Position numbers and translations under genes: made by a program
Notes under the pieces: model-generated
The model's database searches: none
The model's input: the letters and a program-made list of their open reading frames with translations, nothing else
What the model was told of the DNA's origin: nothing
Assembly (NCBI GenBank): GCA_016711215.1
Contig: JADJTL010000002.1
Span: 1-64,000, forward strand
Origin: Pseudomonadota bacterium
GTDB taxonomy: Bacteria; Myxococcota_A; Polyangia; GCA-2747355
Length of the DNA stretch: 64,000 bases
Direction: 5' to 3'
Part shown: positions 36,185 through 45,705 of the stretch, one piece after another
How positions within the stretch are numbered: position 1 is the first letter of the stretch
How the letters are laid out: every line of letters begins with the position of its first letter

Positions 36185-38425
36185 TCAGGGGCGCTCTTGC
36201 CGCTGGTGCAGCGGCGGCGCAGCCGGCACGGCGTCGAGGCGTTGTAACCGGTCACCCGCTCGCCATGCCTCGACCTGCTCGATTCCCCCCACGACCCGCG
36301 CCACGCGCGGAAAGCGACCATCGAGCTGGGGTTGGCGCTGGAGCGTGAAGAATATCGCGCGCGAGGCGGCACCGTTACTAGCCACGAGCCCAACGCTGCC
36401 CCGTTCAAACGCACCAGCGGCGTAGTCGTCCGGCAGCGGATCACTCTGCTCGTCAACCGGCAGACGGCCCAGGGCGACGAGCTCACCCGGGACGACGCGA
36501 AAGGGTGCGGCGCCCTCGAGCGCCCGCTCGGCGATGAGACGCGCCAGATAGTCCGTTGCCCGCGGGGCCTCATCCCAGAGCAACTCGAGGGTCACCTGGG
36601 CGCGATCCGTGCGCAGCATGAGGCGCTGAGGTCCTCGCTGCAGCGACGCGGCGCGACGAAGCGCGCCCGAGCGGTCGTCGCGCTGGGCGCCCCCGCCGAA
36701 CCACCATGCGCTACCCGCGGCCGCCCGCGGAGGTGAGAGCTCGCCGGCACGGAGCGCGAGCAGCGCTGCACGCGCGCACTCGGCGACCGGGATGAAGCCG
36801 CCGCGCGCCAGCGCGACCAGCAGCGGCGCGGGCGGGGACCGGCCCAAGGCGGCCAAGGCCTCGCTACCGGCGCAGAGGGCCACAGCATGCGGCGGCCGCC
36901 TGCGCGCCATCATGCCCTCGACCAGCCGCGCGTCGAGCGCTCGATCGTCGAGTCGCGAAGCGACGCGCATCGTCGCCCGTGCCGCCGCCACGAAGACCGC
37001 GGCGCTCGGGTCGGCATAGGCGCGACGCAGCGCCGGAACGACCACCGGGCTATCGAGCACACCGAGCGCCTCGACGGCCGCGGCGCGCACGGCGAGCGCG
37101 GCGTCGACCAAATAGCGGCGCAGGAGCGTCAGTCGCCAGCCGGCATCGCGGGCCAGCGCCGCGAGCGTCGTGACCACCTGGCGCCGACGCCACCCCGCGT
37201 CGAGCTGCGGCTCGTGCGCGGTGCCGCAAGTTGGTGTGCGTTCGACCGCCGCCGCCGCGCGGTCGTGCAGCCCAGCCGCCAGGCAGTGGACCTCATCCAT
37301 GCTCCGCGCCTCGGGTGGCGCGTAGCTCACGCTGGATCGAGCAGCGTCGGCGAGCTCGAGCAGATCGTCGGCCAATAGGCGCACGCTCGACAGCGCTGCG
37401 TGAGGCAGGAGCGCCACCAACCCCGCGCTGATCGGATGAAGCTCGAGACCCGCTAGCCGCTGGCGATTGGAGGCCGCGCGCAGCCACAGCGCTCGCACAG
37501 CGCCGGCCAAAGCAGCCGCGCCCACGGCTCCCAACCCGGCGAGCGCCCTTACCGCCTCGAGCTGCACCCAGACGCTGGGATCCTCGGCGCGGCGCAGCAG
37601 CCAGGCTCGCGCCTGACCGTCCGCCCTCGCCGCGAACGCGCGCAAGCAAAGCGCCCGCGTCCGCGCGTCCGGGTCCGCGCTCGCGCAGCGGTTGAGCGCT
37701 CCCGCCACCGCCGCGGGCCACGGGGACGGGAGCAGGGAAGGCGGCCCTGCCACGCCGGTCGCGGTGAGGACATTGAGCAGCTTTGGCGGGGCGCGGCAGG
37801 CGCAGGCGGGGCGCGTACAGGAGAGCGGCAGGGCTGCGCGGTCAACACCACGAGCGAGGCGGGTCAACACCCACGCCGCGGCGCGACGCAGTAGCGCCTC
37901 GGGCCGCCCCAGGGTCGCCAACATCGCCGTCGCGCTCTCGAGGCCGAGCTGCCCGCGATCCGCCAGCACGGCCAAGGCCGCCAATGCTGCCGGCGCTTCG
38001 CGGCCGCTGCCCCGCAGCCAGGGCGCCAGGCGTCTCAGGTCCGTCGCATCACCAGCGTGGGCCAAGCCACCGAGCAGCGCGACAATCACCTGCGGATCGT
38101 GCTCGACACGGAGGCGCTGGCGAAGCACCACCGCGAGGCAGGCCCGGTCGGCCGGTGCCAGACGGACCCCGCCCGCGAGGCGTGCCTGTAGCAGCAGGGC
38201 CGCGCGTCGTCGTTTTCCCGCGTCGCGCGCTTCGAGCCCCAGGATGGACGATCGCGCCCAGGGGGAAAGCACCGCCCTTTCCGTGCTGCTCGTCGGCGGG
38301 GCGGTGGCGGATGGGCCGGGCCGCGCCTCCGCCGCGGGTTGCCTTCGCACTCCCCGGGCGCTGCCGCAAGCGGTCAGGCCGCCGAGCAGCAGCATCAGGG
38401 CGCAGCGCGTTGCCCGGGCAGCCAT
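36185..38425 (-). CDS. Lipoprotein fusing HEAT-like repeats to a cyclophilin domain
   Basis: 746 residues from ATG 38425 with a lipoprotein signal (ALMLLLGGLTAC). Residues ~60-590 are HEAT-like helical pairs (ALLLQARLAGG, PSVWVQLEAVRALAGLG, VRAAAVEALGVLDSPVVVPALRRAY). Residues ~600-740 are a cyclophilin-type peptidyl-prolyl isomerase (AQVTLELLWDEAPRATDYLARLIAERALEGA, FRVVPGELVALGR, GSVGLVASNGAASRAIFFTLQ, FPRVARVVGGIEQVEA). The FHRxxP catalytic Arg and the QGGD box are altered (here PFRVVPG and VALGR), so isomerase activity is uncertain. A periplasmic scaffold or chaperone role is inference. Confidence 0.75.
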   Translation of the reverse strand: MAARATRCALMLLLGGLTACGSARGVRRQPAAEARPGPSATAPPTSSTERAVLSPWARSSILGLEARDAGKRRRAALLLQARLAGGVRLAPADRACLAVVLRQRLRVEHDPQVIVALLGGLAHAGDATDLRRLAPWLRGSGREAPAALAALAVLADRGQLGLESATAMLATLGRPEALLRRAAAWVLTRLARGVDRAALPLSCTRPACACRAPPKLLNVLTATGVAGPPSLLPSPWPAAVAGALNRCASADPDARTRALCLRAFAARADGQARAWLLRRAEDPSVWVQLEAVRALAGLGAVGAAALAGAVRALWLRAASNRQRLAGLELHPISAGLVALLPHAALSSVRLLADDLLELADAARSSVSYAPPEARSMDEVHCLAAGLHDRAAAAVERTPTCGTAHEPQLDAGWRRRQVVTTLAALARDAGWRLTLLRRYLVDAALAVRAAAVEALGVLDSPVVVPALRRAYADPSAAVFVAAARATMRVASRLDDRALDARLVEGMMARRRPPHAVALCAGSEALAALGRSPPAPLLVALARGGFIPVAECARAALLALRAGELSPPRAAAGSAWWFGGGAQRDDRSGALRRAASLQRGPQRLMLRTDRAQVTLELLWDEAPRATDYLARLIAERALEGAAPFRVVPGELVALGRLPVDEQSDPLPDDYAAGAFERGSVGLVASNGAASRAIFFTLQRQPQLDGRFPRVARVVGGIEQVEAWRAGDRLQRLDAVPAAPPLHQRQERP

Positions 38426-38592
38426 GCCGGCAACCTTAGCGCCAACCGCGACCGCAGCGCATCCCCGGACGCCACACACCCAAGGGACGACGCCCGGGGA
38501 CGGCGCGTTGAACGCCAGCTCGGGGGCCCGCGCGCGGAGTGCCTGCGGGGTGTCCCGCCGAAACTAACGTAGAGGGGAAGGCTCGGCGGCTG

Positions 38593-40293
38593 CTAGCACG
38601 AGAGGCCGGTCAGGCCGCGAACCTTGGCCACCAGATCGTCACTGGAGAAGGGCTTGCCGAGCGTGTCGTTGGCCCCCACCTCGGCGACCTTGGCAACGTC
38701 ACAGCCGGTGACGCTGCCGTGCAGCAGGAGCACCGGGATTTTGCCAAGCTCGCTATCGGCCCGCAGGGTGCTGCAAATCGCATAGCCGTCGGGCCCGTCG
38801 AGCGTGAGGTCCGCGATCACCAGATCGGGCCGCAGCTCGCGGACGCGATCCTCCACGCCACGACCGTCAACCACGCTGACGACCTCGATCGACTCCCCCG
38901 CCAGGACCACCGAGACGATCCGGCGCATCGTCTTGCTGTCCTCGATCAGCAGCACGCGCTTCAGCGCGGGCGCCGCCGCCGGCGCCGCTGCCGCCGCTGG
39001 CGCTGCCGCCGCCGCTGCCCTGGCTGCTGGCGCTTCGGCGGCCGTTGAGACCGGTGCCAGCGGGTCCTCGAGGGCGACGTCGATGGCCGCAGACACGGAG
39101 ACCTCGACGGCCTCGTCGGGCGGGGCCACCCCCGCAGCGACCCGTCCCGTGCCCGGCAAGGGCGCTGCTGGCGCGGGCCAGGCCAGCGGCGCGGGCGCCT
39201 TGGCCACGACCCGGCTCGGCGCCGGCACGGGCTCGCGCGCCAACATGGCCGCAACCTGGGAGCCCGACAGACTGCGCTGGACCGTGGGTTCCTCAGCCGA
39301 GCTCAGTTCGCTCGAGCTGTCCACTGCGGCGGCAGTGGCGCCCGCCTTGACAGCGTGCTTTCCGGTCGTGCTCCCCGGCGCCGCCAGAGTGACGGCCGGC
39401 GCGGGCCACGCCAGCGCCGCCTTCTCGCCACCAGCAGCTGGAGCAGCAGCTGGAGCAGGAGGGGCCGACGTCGCGCTCACAGCGGCCGGCGCGCTTGCCG
39501 GCGTCGACGCTGGCGGCGGAACGGGCGCCGCGTCCGGCTCCACGGGCGTCGGCGCCGCGCTCAGGGCCGGATGCGCAGGTGTCGTTCGCCGCGCCGCGCT
39601 CGCCGGGGTGGGTTCCGGCGTGGACGCGAGCGGCGGAGCCGGCGTCGGCGCGGGCGGCGGAACCGGCGTCGGCGCGGGCGGGGGAGCCGGCGTCGGCGCC
39701 GCACTCAGCGCCGGATGCGCCGGTGCCGTCGGCCTTGCCCCACTCGCCGGCGCGGAGAGTGGCGGGGCGGGGAAGGGCGCGGACGGGAAGGGCCTAGGGC
39801 GGGCGGCGGCGTCAGGCATGACCGCCGGCGCCCCGCCGGAGGGGACCCGACGTCCCTCGACGGCAGGCGTCGCCGGGTCCATCCCGACGGTGGTCGGCGC
39901 TGAAGGCGGCGCCGCGACGGGGACCTCGACGACAGTGGGCGCTGCCTCGCCGAGCGCGAAGGGCGGGGCTGGTGCCTCCGCGGGCTCAAAGGCCGGGACC
40001 GCGGGTTCGCCGGCCGGGACCGCCGCCGCAGCAGCTTCGGCTGGAGCAGCTTCGGCTGGGGCCGGTTCAGCTGGGGCCGCTTCGGCTGCGGCGCGGGGCG
40101 CTGGCCCCGGCGGCCGCAACCCGGGCGCCTCGCGCTCCTCCCGCAGCAAGTAGACCAGCAGCAGGAACGCGAGCACCGCGACCGCAAGGCCGACGATCAG
40201 GCGAAGGTTGAGCTGGCCGTCCAGCACGCTGGTGGCCAGGCCTAGCAGGGGAGCAGGAAGGCGAAGAGCCTCGGACGTGACGAGGGCAGTCAT
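38593..40293 (-). CDS. Membrane-anchored receiver-domain protein with long Pro/Ala linker
   Basis: 566 residues from ATG 40293. One membrane helix near the N-terminus (LIVGLAVAVLAFLLLVYLL) is followed by a ~380-residue linker made almost only of Ala, Pro, Val, Thr and Glu. A C-terminal CheY-like receiver closes the protein (RVLLIEDSKTMRRIVSVVL, Asp in LVIADLTLDGPDGY, LLLHGS, LGKPFSSDDLVAKV). The phospho-acceptor Asp is intact. A receiver tethered to the membrane by a long flexible arm is unusual. The start could also be TTG 40302. No cognate kinase is next to it. Confidence 0.78.
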   Translation of the reverse strand: MTALVTSEALRLPAPLLGLATSVLDGQLNLRLIVGLAVAVLAFLLLVYLLREEREAPGLRPPGPAPRAAAEAAPAEPAPAEAAPAEAAAAAVPAGEPAVPAFEPAEAPAPPFALGEAAPTVVEVPVAAPPSAPTTVGMDPATPAVEGRRVPSGGAPAVMPDAAARPRPFPSAPFPAPPLSAPASGARPTAPAHPALSAAPTPAPPPAPTPVPPPAPTPAPPLASTPEPTPASAARRTTPAHPALSAAPTPVEPDAAPVPPPASTPASAPAAVSATSAPPAPAAAPAAGGEKAALAWPAPAVTLAAPGSTTGKHAVKAGATAAAVDSSSELSSAEEPTVQRSLSGSQVAAMLAREPVPAPSRVVAKAPAPLAWPAPAAPLPGTGRVAAGVAPPDEAVEVSVSAAIDVALEDPLAPVSTAAEAPAARAAAAAAPAAAAAPAAAPALKRVLLIEDSKTMRRIVSVVLAGESIEVVSVVDGRGVEDRVRELRPDLVIADLTLDGPDGYAICSTLRADSELGKIPVLLLHGSVTGCDVAKVAEVGANDTLGKPFSSDDLVAKVRGLTGLSC

Positions 40294-40573
40294 CAGGCGC
40301 AATCACTCCAGGGTCGAGGTTCCGGCAAGCATAGGCCAGCAGCGACGCCAAAGCAGCATTTTTGCGGATGCAGCCCTGATAGCCGACTCGGGTCTCGACG
40401 GCCGGTGTCGCGTCCCGAGGGCAGGGGGGAGGCCGACCCTCCAGCGGAGGGAGGTCTCGAGTCGCGCAAACCCTCAGCGCTCGGGGCGTCGCCAGATATC
40501 GGCGAGGGCATTGCTTCCAGCGGCCAGCCGCGCGAGAATGCGCGCGGGTTTCGTTCGGACCACGGCGGAAACG

Positions 40574-41677
40574 ATGAACACTTCAGTGGATTCAGTGGTC
40601 GAGTCGACGGCGGGCGCGCTACGGGTCGGCATGCCCGCGACGGGGGCCGCCGAGACGGCGCCCGGGAGCGACCGGGGCACGCCAGCCCTGCGCACGCACA
40701 AGCTCGCCAAGACCTATGCGCTCGGGTTCTTCCGCAAGAAGGTCCAAGCGATTCGGGACGTCTCGCTGCGCGTCGAGCGCGGTGAGATTTTTGGCCTTTT
40801 GGGGCCTAACGGGGCCGGTAAGACCACCACGCTCAAGGTCCTGATGGGTTTGGTGCGACCGACCGCGGGGGTGGCCGAGCTGCTCGGCCGCCCGGCCGGT
40901 GATCCCGCAGCCAAGAGCCGCCTCGGTTACCTGCCCGAGTCGCCTTACTTCTATGACTACCTCTCAGGGCGCGAGCTGCTGGTCTTCGTCGCCGAGCTCT
41001 TTGGGCTACCGCGTCGCGAGAGCCGGCGCCGCGCGGACGCGCTCCTCGAGCAGGTCGGGCTGACGCAGGCGGCCAGGCTCCCGCTGCGCCGGTACAGCAA
41101 GGGCATGCTTCAGCGCGTGGGGCTCGCGCAGGCGTTGATCAACGATCCAGACCTCGTCGTGCTCGATGAGCCGCTCTCCGGCCTCGATCCGATCGGTCGC
41201 AAACAGATCCGCGAGCTGATCGCGCAGCTCGGCGCCAGCGGCAAGACCGTCGTCTTCTCGTCGCACGTGCTCTCCGATGTCGAGCTGCTGGCCCAGCGGG
41301 CAGCGATCCTCGTGGGCGGCCGAACCGTCGACAGCGGCGCGCTGCACCAGCTCGTGCAGGCCCGCGTCTTGAGCACCGAGGTGCTGATCGACCGTCCCTC
41401 GCGGGAGCTAGCGCGCGCGTTGGCCGGCGGCGCCTACGCGCCTGAGGCGATCGGCGAGACGGTGCGTGTGGTCATACCCGAGGGCGACGACGTGGGGGCG
41501 CTGGTCGACCTGGTACGCCGGCATCACGGGGCGCTGCTCGCCATCACCCCGCGCCGCGAATCGCTCGAGGATGTGGTGGTGAAGCGCGCGACCTTCCCGC
41601 TGGCCCCCTCAACCCCAGACGCGAGGAACCCCGCCGATGATGAAGACCCCAGCGATCGCCTTCAACACCTTCCGTGA
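40574..41677 (+). CDS. ABC transporter ATP-binding protein (ABC-2 type exporter)
   Basis: 367 residues; ATG 40574 is used, ATG 40538 is the alternative. A ~45-residue N-terminal tail precedes the ATPase: LRTHKLAKTYALGFFRKKVQAIRDVSL, Walker A GPNGAGKTTT, Q/E loop LGYLPESPYFYDYLSG, signature YSKGMLQRVGLAQALI, Walker B LVVLDEPLSGLDP, and H-loop FSSHVLSDVE. A ~90-residue C-terminal extension follows. The gene overlaps the permease gene by 41 bp, so the two are translated together. Exporters of this kind move lipids, polysaccharides or antibiotics; the cargo is not known. Confidence 0.9.
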   Translation: MNTSVDSVVESTAGALRVGMPATGAAETAPGSDRGTPALRTHKLAKTYALGFFRKKVQAIRDVSLRVERGEIFGLLGPNGAGKTTTLKVLMGLVRPTAGVAELLGRPAGDPAAKSRLGYLPESPYFYDYLSGRELLVFVAELFGLPRRESRRRADALLEQVGLTQAARLPLRRYSKGMLQRVGLAQALINDPDLVVLDEPLSGLDPIGRKQIRELIAQLGASGKTVVFSSHVLSDVELLAQRAAILVGGRTVDSGALHQLVQARVLSTEVLIDRPSRELARALAGGAYAPEAIGETVRVVIPEGDDVGALVDLVRRHHGALLAITPRRESLEDVVVKRATFPLAPSTPDARNPADDEDPSDRLQHLP

Positions 41678-42425
41678 GGCGATTCGCAACAAGGTGCTCT
41701 ACAGCCTGCTCTTCTTCGCCGTGTTGGTGATCGTCTCGGCGCTGGCCTTCGGCGCGCTCTCCGTCCATGAGGAGGTGCGGCTGACGATGGATCTCGGCTT
41801 CGCCGGAATGAGCGCGTTCCTGGTGCTGATCGCCACCTTCCTTGGCGTCAACCTGGTCTACAAGGAGCTCGAGCGCAAGACGGTCTATGTGCTGATCCCC
41901 AAGCCGATTCACCGCTACCAGTTCGTGCTCGGTAAGTTCCTCGGCCTCGCGCTGACATTGATCGTGCTGCTCGCGCTGATGAGCGGCGTGCTGCTCGCGG
42001 TGTTGTGGCTGCAGGGTGCCGCGCTGGAACCGGCCCTGGCGATGCTGATCACGTTGATCCTGATCGAGGTGCTGGTGGTCACCGCCGTTGCGGTCTTCTT
42101 CTCCTCCTTCTCGACGCCGCTGCTCTCCGGGCTCTTCACCGTCGGCGTATTTCTGCTCGGCCGCAGCGTGCCCGATATTCGCGCCGTGGCGGACAAGCTC
42201 GATCAGCCCATGCTGCCCCTGCTGCTGCGGGGCGTGGCGCGCGTGGTCCCGAACCTGCGTCACTTCTACGTCACCGGCGCCGAGGTCGATGGACAGCACG
42301 TCGCCATCAGCGGCGCGTTCGTCGACTGGGGCTACGTCGGGTTGGCCGGCGGCTACGCGGCGATCTACCTCGTGGTCGTGCTGCTGCTGGCGATGGCGCT
42401 CTTCTCGCGGCGGGACCTGATCTGA
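41637..42425 (+). CDS. ABC-2 type permease
   Basis: 262 residues from ATG 41637, inside the end of the ATPase gene. Six membrane segments are visible, including LYSLLFFAVLVIVSALAFGAL, GMSAFLVLIATFLGVNLVY, LGLALTLIVLLALMSGVLLAVLWL and a C-terminal VGLAGGYAAIYLVVVLLLAMALF. The N-terminal FNTFREAIRNKVLY and the segment KELERKTVYVLIPKPIHRYQFVLGKFLG are typical of gliding-type/ABC-2 permeases. It forms the membrane half of the exporter with the ATPase before it. Confidence 0.87.
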   Translation: MMKTPAIAFNTFREAIRNKVLYSLLFFAVLVIVSALAFGALSVHEEVRLTMDLGFAGMSAFLVLIATFLGVNLVYKELERKTVYVLIPKPIHRYQFVLGKFLGLALTLIVLLALMSGVLLAVLWLQGAALEPALAMLITLILIEVLVVTAVAVFFSSFSTPLLSGLFTVGVFLLGRSVPDIRAVADKLDQPMLPLLLRGVARVVPNLRHFYVTGAEVDGQHVAISGAFVDWGYVGLAGGYAAIYLVVVLLLAMALFSRRDLI

Positions 42426-43075
42426 TGGCTTGGCTGCGCCACGAGCGACCGATGACGGTCGCGCTCGCGGCGATCGGACTCGTTGTGGCCCTGCTCTGCG
42501 GGCGGATGCTGCTAGGCGCGCGGCATGAGCTGCAGCGCGCCCGGGCGGCGGCGGCGCGGGCGGAAGGCGAAGTTGCGCGGCTGCACCTGCGACGTGCGCT
42601 CGCCTACTACCTTCCCGGCAACCCCTGGATCGCGCAGGCCGCGAGCGCGCTGCAGCAGCAGGCCGAGCGCGAGGAGCGCAGGGGCCATCGGGCCGAAGCG
42701 CTGCAGAGCTGGCGCACCTTGCGCGGGGCGCTCCTGTCCCTCCGCGGCGCGTACCAGCCCTTCGCCGAGCGCCTGCCGACGATCGACGCGCGGGTCGCCG
42801 CCCTGACGGCGGTGCAGGCCGATACGGCAGCCGGCTGGCGCGGCGCCGCTGGCCGCGCGCGCCTCCGCACCCGGCTGGCGCAGCCGCGCGATCCGCGCCC
42901 CGCGTGGGTCGCCACCGCACTGCTCGGGTTCGTGCTGTGGACGGGCGGTACCCTGACGCTGCTGCTGGTGGGGCTGACCCCGCGCCTCGAGTGGGTCCCA
43001 GGACGCGGACGCGCGCTGCTGCTGGTCGTGGCGGTCGGCCTGGCGCTCTTCTGCGCTGGACTCGCGCTTGCCTGA
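42425..43075 (+). CDS. Membrane protein of the ABC-2 exporter operon, unknown function
   Basis: 216 residues. Its ATG overlaps the permease stop (TGATG). One N-terminal helix (MTVALAAIGLVVALLCGRMLLG) is followed by a soluble Arg/Ala-rich helical region of ~130 residues (LQRARAAAARAEGEVARLHLRRALAYYLPGNPW), then two C-terminal helices (WVATALLGFVLWTGGTLTLLLVGL, ALLLVVAVGLALFCAGLAL). The tight coupling implies it works with the transporter, perhaps as a periplasmic or accessory subunit; this is inference. Confidence 0.65.
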   Translation: MAWLRHERPMTVALAAIGLVVALLCGRMLLGARHELQRARAAAARAEGEVARLHLRRALAYYLPGNPWIAQAASALQQQAEREERRGHRAEALQSWRTLRGALLSLRGAYQPFAERLPTIDARVAALTAVQADTAAGWRGAAGRARLRTRLAQPRDPRPAWVATALLGFVLWTGGTLTLLLVGLTPRLEWVPGRGRALLLVVAVGLALFCAGLALA

Positions 43076-43078
43076 GCC

Positions 43079-43113
43079 GGTGCCACGGGCGGCGATCGCC
43101 CGCCGGCGGCACC
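43079..43113 (+). terminator. Possible terminator hairpin after the ABC exporter operon
   Basis: GGTGCC...GGCACC brackets an inner GGGCG-GCGAT-CGCCC hairpin, directly after the last stop codon of the operon. The following sequence is AT-richer but has no T-tract, so its strength is doubtful. Confidence 0.3.
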
Positions 43114-43185
43114 ATGCCGGTTAAAAATCGGCGAGCGATTGGCCGCGCCCCGGGCCGAGGAATGCGCTAGCCTGAGAGGTAATCG

Positions 43186-44391
43186 ATGGATCAGCTCGAC
43201 ACACTCACGCCACTAGCCGCGGGCGCTGCGCTCGACCTGCACGCGCCGGCCAAGGCCCCACGCGGCCCCGCGGACCGGTCCGATAGGTTTCAGTTCGCCA
43301 GCGACACGGTCGGCTTTCACGCGGAGCTCCGGCGCCGCGTCGTCGCGTACTTCGAACACAACGGCCTGGCGCAAAACGACAGCCCGTGGATGTACCTCAA
43401 GTCGGTCATCCTCCTGCTCTGGTTCGGCGCGTCCTACGCCGGGCTCGTCTTTGGCGCCAAGACCGGCTGGCAGGCCGTGCTGCTCGGGTTTTCGCTCGCG
43501 CTGGCGATGGCCGGCATCTCCTTTGCCGTACAGCACGACGCCAACCACGGCGCCTATTCCAAGCACTCCGCGGTCAACCGACTGATGGGGCTGACACTCG
43601 ACCTGCTCGGCGCGAGCTCCTACATCTGGCAGTGGAAGCACAACATCGCGCACCACACCTACACCGGCTTGAACGGAGCGGACAGCGACATCGATGTCCC
43701 CTTCGGACGACTCTCGCCAGCGCAGCCGTACCAGCCGCTGCATCGCTTCCAGCATGTCTATCTCTGGCCGATCTACGGCTTCTTCGTCGCGAACTGGCAG
43801 CTCGTCCAGGACTTCCGGCAGCTCGCCGAGGCGCGCATTGCCACCAATCGCTTTCCGCGGCCGCGGCGCTGGCGCTTGGTGGAGCTGGTGGGTGGCAAGC
43901 TCGTCTTCTTCGGCTGGGCTCTCGTGCTGCCGGCCTGCCTGCACCCCTGGTGGACCGTGCTCCTCGGCTACGCCGCGATCGCCGCGCTGCTCAGCTTCGT
44001 CCTCGTGCTCGTCTTTCAGCTCGCCCATAGCGTCGAGGAGGCTTCACTGCCTCCGCTGGCGCCGGGCACGCGCCAGGTGCCGCGCTCCTGGGCCGTGCAC
44101 CAGGTCCAGGCGACGGTCGACTTCGCGCGCGGCAATCGCCTGCTCGGCTGGTACCTCGGCGGCCTGAACTTCCAGATCGAACACCACCTCTTCCCGCGGG
44201 TCTGCCACGTCCATTACCCACGCATCGCCGGCATCGTCGAGCAGACCTGCAGGGAGTTCGGCGTGCGCTACGTCGCCAACGACACCTTCTTCGGCGCCCT
44301 CGCCTCACACTGGCGTTGGCTGCGGCGGATGGGCCGGCCACCTGAGGCGGCGACGCCCGCGCTGGACGCCTCACCAGGCGGCGCGGCGTAG
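43186..44391 (+). CDS. Membrane fatty-acid desaturase (front-end/acyl-lipid type)
   Basis: 401 residues from ATG 43186, with a GAGAGG ribosome site. All three His boxes of membrane di-iron desaturases are present: HDANHG, HNIAHH and QIEHHLF. The QxxHH form of the last box is the mark of front-end (delta-5/delta-6/linoleoyl-CoA-like) desaturases. Membrane segments fit the family (VILLLWFGASYAGLVFG, AVLLGFSLALAMAGISFAV, LLGYAAIAALLSFVLVLVFQLAH). There is no fused cytochrome b5 domain, so it needs a separate electron donor. Myxobacteria are known for polyunsaturated lipids; the product made here is not known. The 3' end overlaps the convergent gene by 21 bp. Confidence 0.87.
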   Translation: MDQLDTLTPLAAGAALDLHAPAKAPRGPADRSDRFQFASDTVGFHAELRRRVVAYFEHNGLAQNDSPWMYLKSVILLLWFGASYAGLVFGAKTGWQAVLLGFSLALAMAGISFAVQHDANHGAYSKHSAVNRLMGLTLDLLGASSYIWQWKHNIAHHTYTGLNGADSDIDVPFGRLSPAQPYQPLHRFQHVYLWPIYGFFVANWQLVQDFRQLAEARIATNRFPRPRRWRLVELVGGKLVFFGWALVLPACLHPWWTVLLGYAAIAALLSFVLVLVFQLAHSVEEASLPPLAPGTRQVPRSWAVHQVQATVDFARGNRLLGWYLGGLNFQIEHHLFPRVCHVHYPRIAGIVEQTCREFGVRYVANDTFFGALASHWRWLRRMGRPPEAATPALDASPGGAA

Positions 44392-45705
44392 CTCGAGCGT
44401 CGCGACCTGGTCGGCAGCGCCGACCAATGGCGCCTCGATCCGCGCGGCGACGCGGCCCCCCGCGGGCACCTCGGCCAGGCGCGCCTGCGGCACCCCCGCA
44501 AACCCAGCGCCGCGACCGCCGCGCAGCTCGGCGCCCACGACCACGTCGCGCAGCGGGCGCGGACTACGATTCTCGACGCTGAAGTGAATCGTCAACAACG
44601 CCCCCCGGCGTTCGCTGCGAGTCTCGACGAAGGCGACGAAGGGCTCGATCTCGCTCAACGCCGCGGCTGGCCGCAGCGCCCGCGGCTGCAGCACGAGCTC
44701 GCCTTGCTGCGCGTCCAAGGTCACGACAAAGTGGCGCGCGAAGTTCAGGCCCAGCAGTCCGGCGGTTCCCGCGCCCCCGCAGTCCTCGCAGAGCCCCACG
44801 GTCACACCACCGCCGACCTGCGCCGCGCCCACGGCGACGCTCTCGATCACGGCCAACGCGCGACGAACACGCCCGCTCGCGGTGCTGGTTTCCGTCGTCA
44901 CCGCGCTCGCGGGAACCCCGAGCCGCGCCAGCGTGGCAGCGTGGAGGGTGGTGAAGGTGGCCCCGGTGTCGAAGACCAGCTTCGTGGCCAGCGGCCCCCC
45001 GGCCCCACCCAGCACCACCGGGACGACGATCGCGTCGCCGCGCTGCTCGATCTTGATACGCACAGCGGCGCCGCCGGCGCCGGCGCCAGCGCCAGCGCCA
45101 ATCGAGGAAGCCGCGGAGGAACTTGCGGCGGGGTCGCCCGTCAAGGCCTCCGCCGCCTCGACCGGCGCCCCATGCCCTGTGGCACGCGCACCCGCCAGCG
45201 GGCTGACCCGCGCGGCAGCGCCTGCACCCTCCGGGCGCCGCAGCGGACGGTCGCGGCTCAGCGCCCGCGTCGAGAGCACCGAGGCCGAGCGCCCCTCGAG
45301 CGCGTCCGGCGTACGCCAGCTCCGCACCAACCAGATCGCCGTCAGGACGAGCGCAAACAACACACCGTACTCGGCAAGAACCACGAGGCGGGCCCGCCAG
45401 GCCGCGCGGCGCGCCTTCCGCAGCGCCGCGAGCTCCTCCTCGCTGCGATAGGGCGAGCTCGGATCGATCGCGGCGAGCGGGGCCGCCTTCGGCCGCGGCT
45501 TGACCGCCTCGTAGAGATCCGTCGGCGCGTCGTCGCGCGCTTCGGCCTTCGCGGGTGCGGCGCCAGCGCCGGGCGCGCTGGGTGGGGCCACCGGCGCGGC
45601 AGCACGGTCGACCAGCGCGAGCAGCTGGTCGAGGTCGGGCGGCGCCGCAGCGCTATCAGTCGCCTCTAGCGACCGATCAGACCGCTCATCATCAGCGTGC
45701 GCCAT
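44371..45705 (-). CDS. Membrane-anchored retropepsin-like aspartic protease
   Basis: 444 residues from ATG 45705. A ~110-residue cytosolic N-terminal part (acidic, then Ala/Pro-rich) is followed by one membrane helix (LVVLAEYGVLFALVLTAIWLV). The periplasmic part carries a retropepsin-like domain: VPVVLGGAGGPLATKLVFDTGATFTTLH has the DTGA active site, and GLLGLNFARHFVVTLD is the second family motif. One active-site Asp per chain means it would act as a dimer. A Cys pair (LCEDCGGAG) lies in between. The last ~100 residues are a separate beta-rich domain. Substrate unknown. It is convergent with the desaturase gene, with a 21-bp overlap. Confidence 0.75.
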   Translation of the reverse strand: MAHADDERSDRSLEATDSAAAPPDLDQLLALVDRAAAPVAPPSAPGAGAAPAKAEARDDAPTDLYEAVKPRPKAAPLAAIDPSSPYRSEEELAALRKARRAAWRARLVVLAEYGVLFALVLTAIWLVRSWRTPDALEGRSASVLSTRALSRDRPLRRPEGAGAAARVSPLAGARATGHGAPVEAAEALTGDPAASSSAASSIGAGAGAGAGGAAVRIKIEQRGDAIVVPVVLGGAGGPLATKLVFDTGATFTTLHAATLARLGVPASAVTTETSTASGRVRRALAVIESVAVGAAQVGGGVTVGLCEDCGGAGTAGLLGLNFARHFVVTLDAQQGELVLQPRALRPAAALSEIEPFVAFVETRSERRGALLTIHFSVENRSPRPLRDVVVGAELRGGRGAGFAGVPQARLAEVPAGGRVAARIEAPLVGAADQVATLELRRAAW

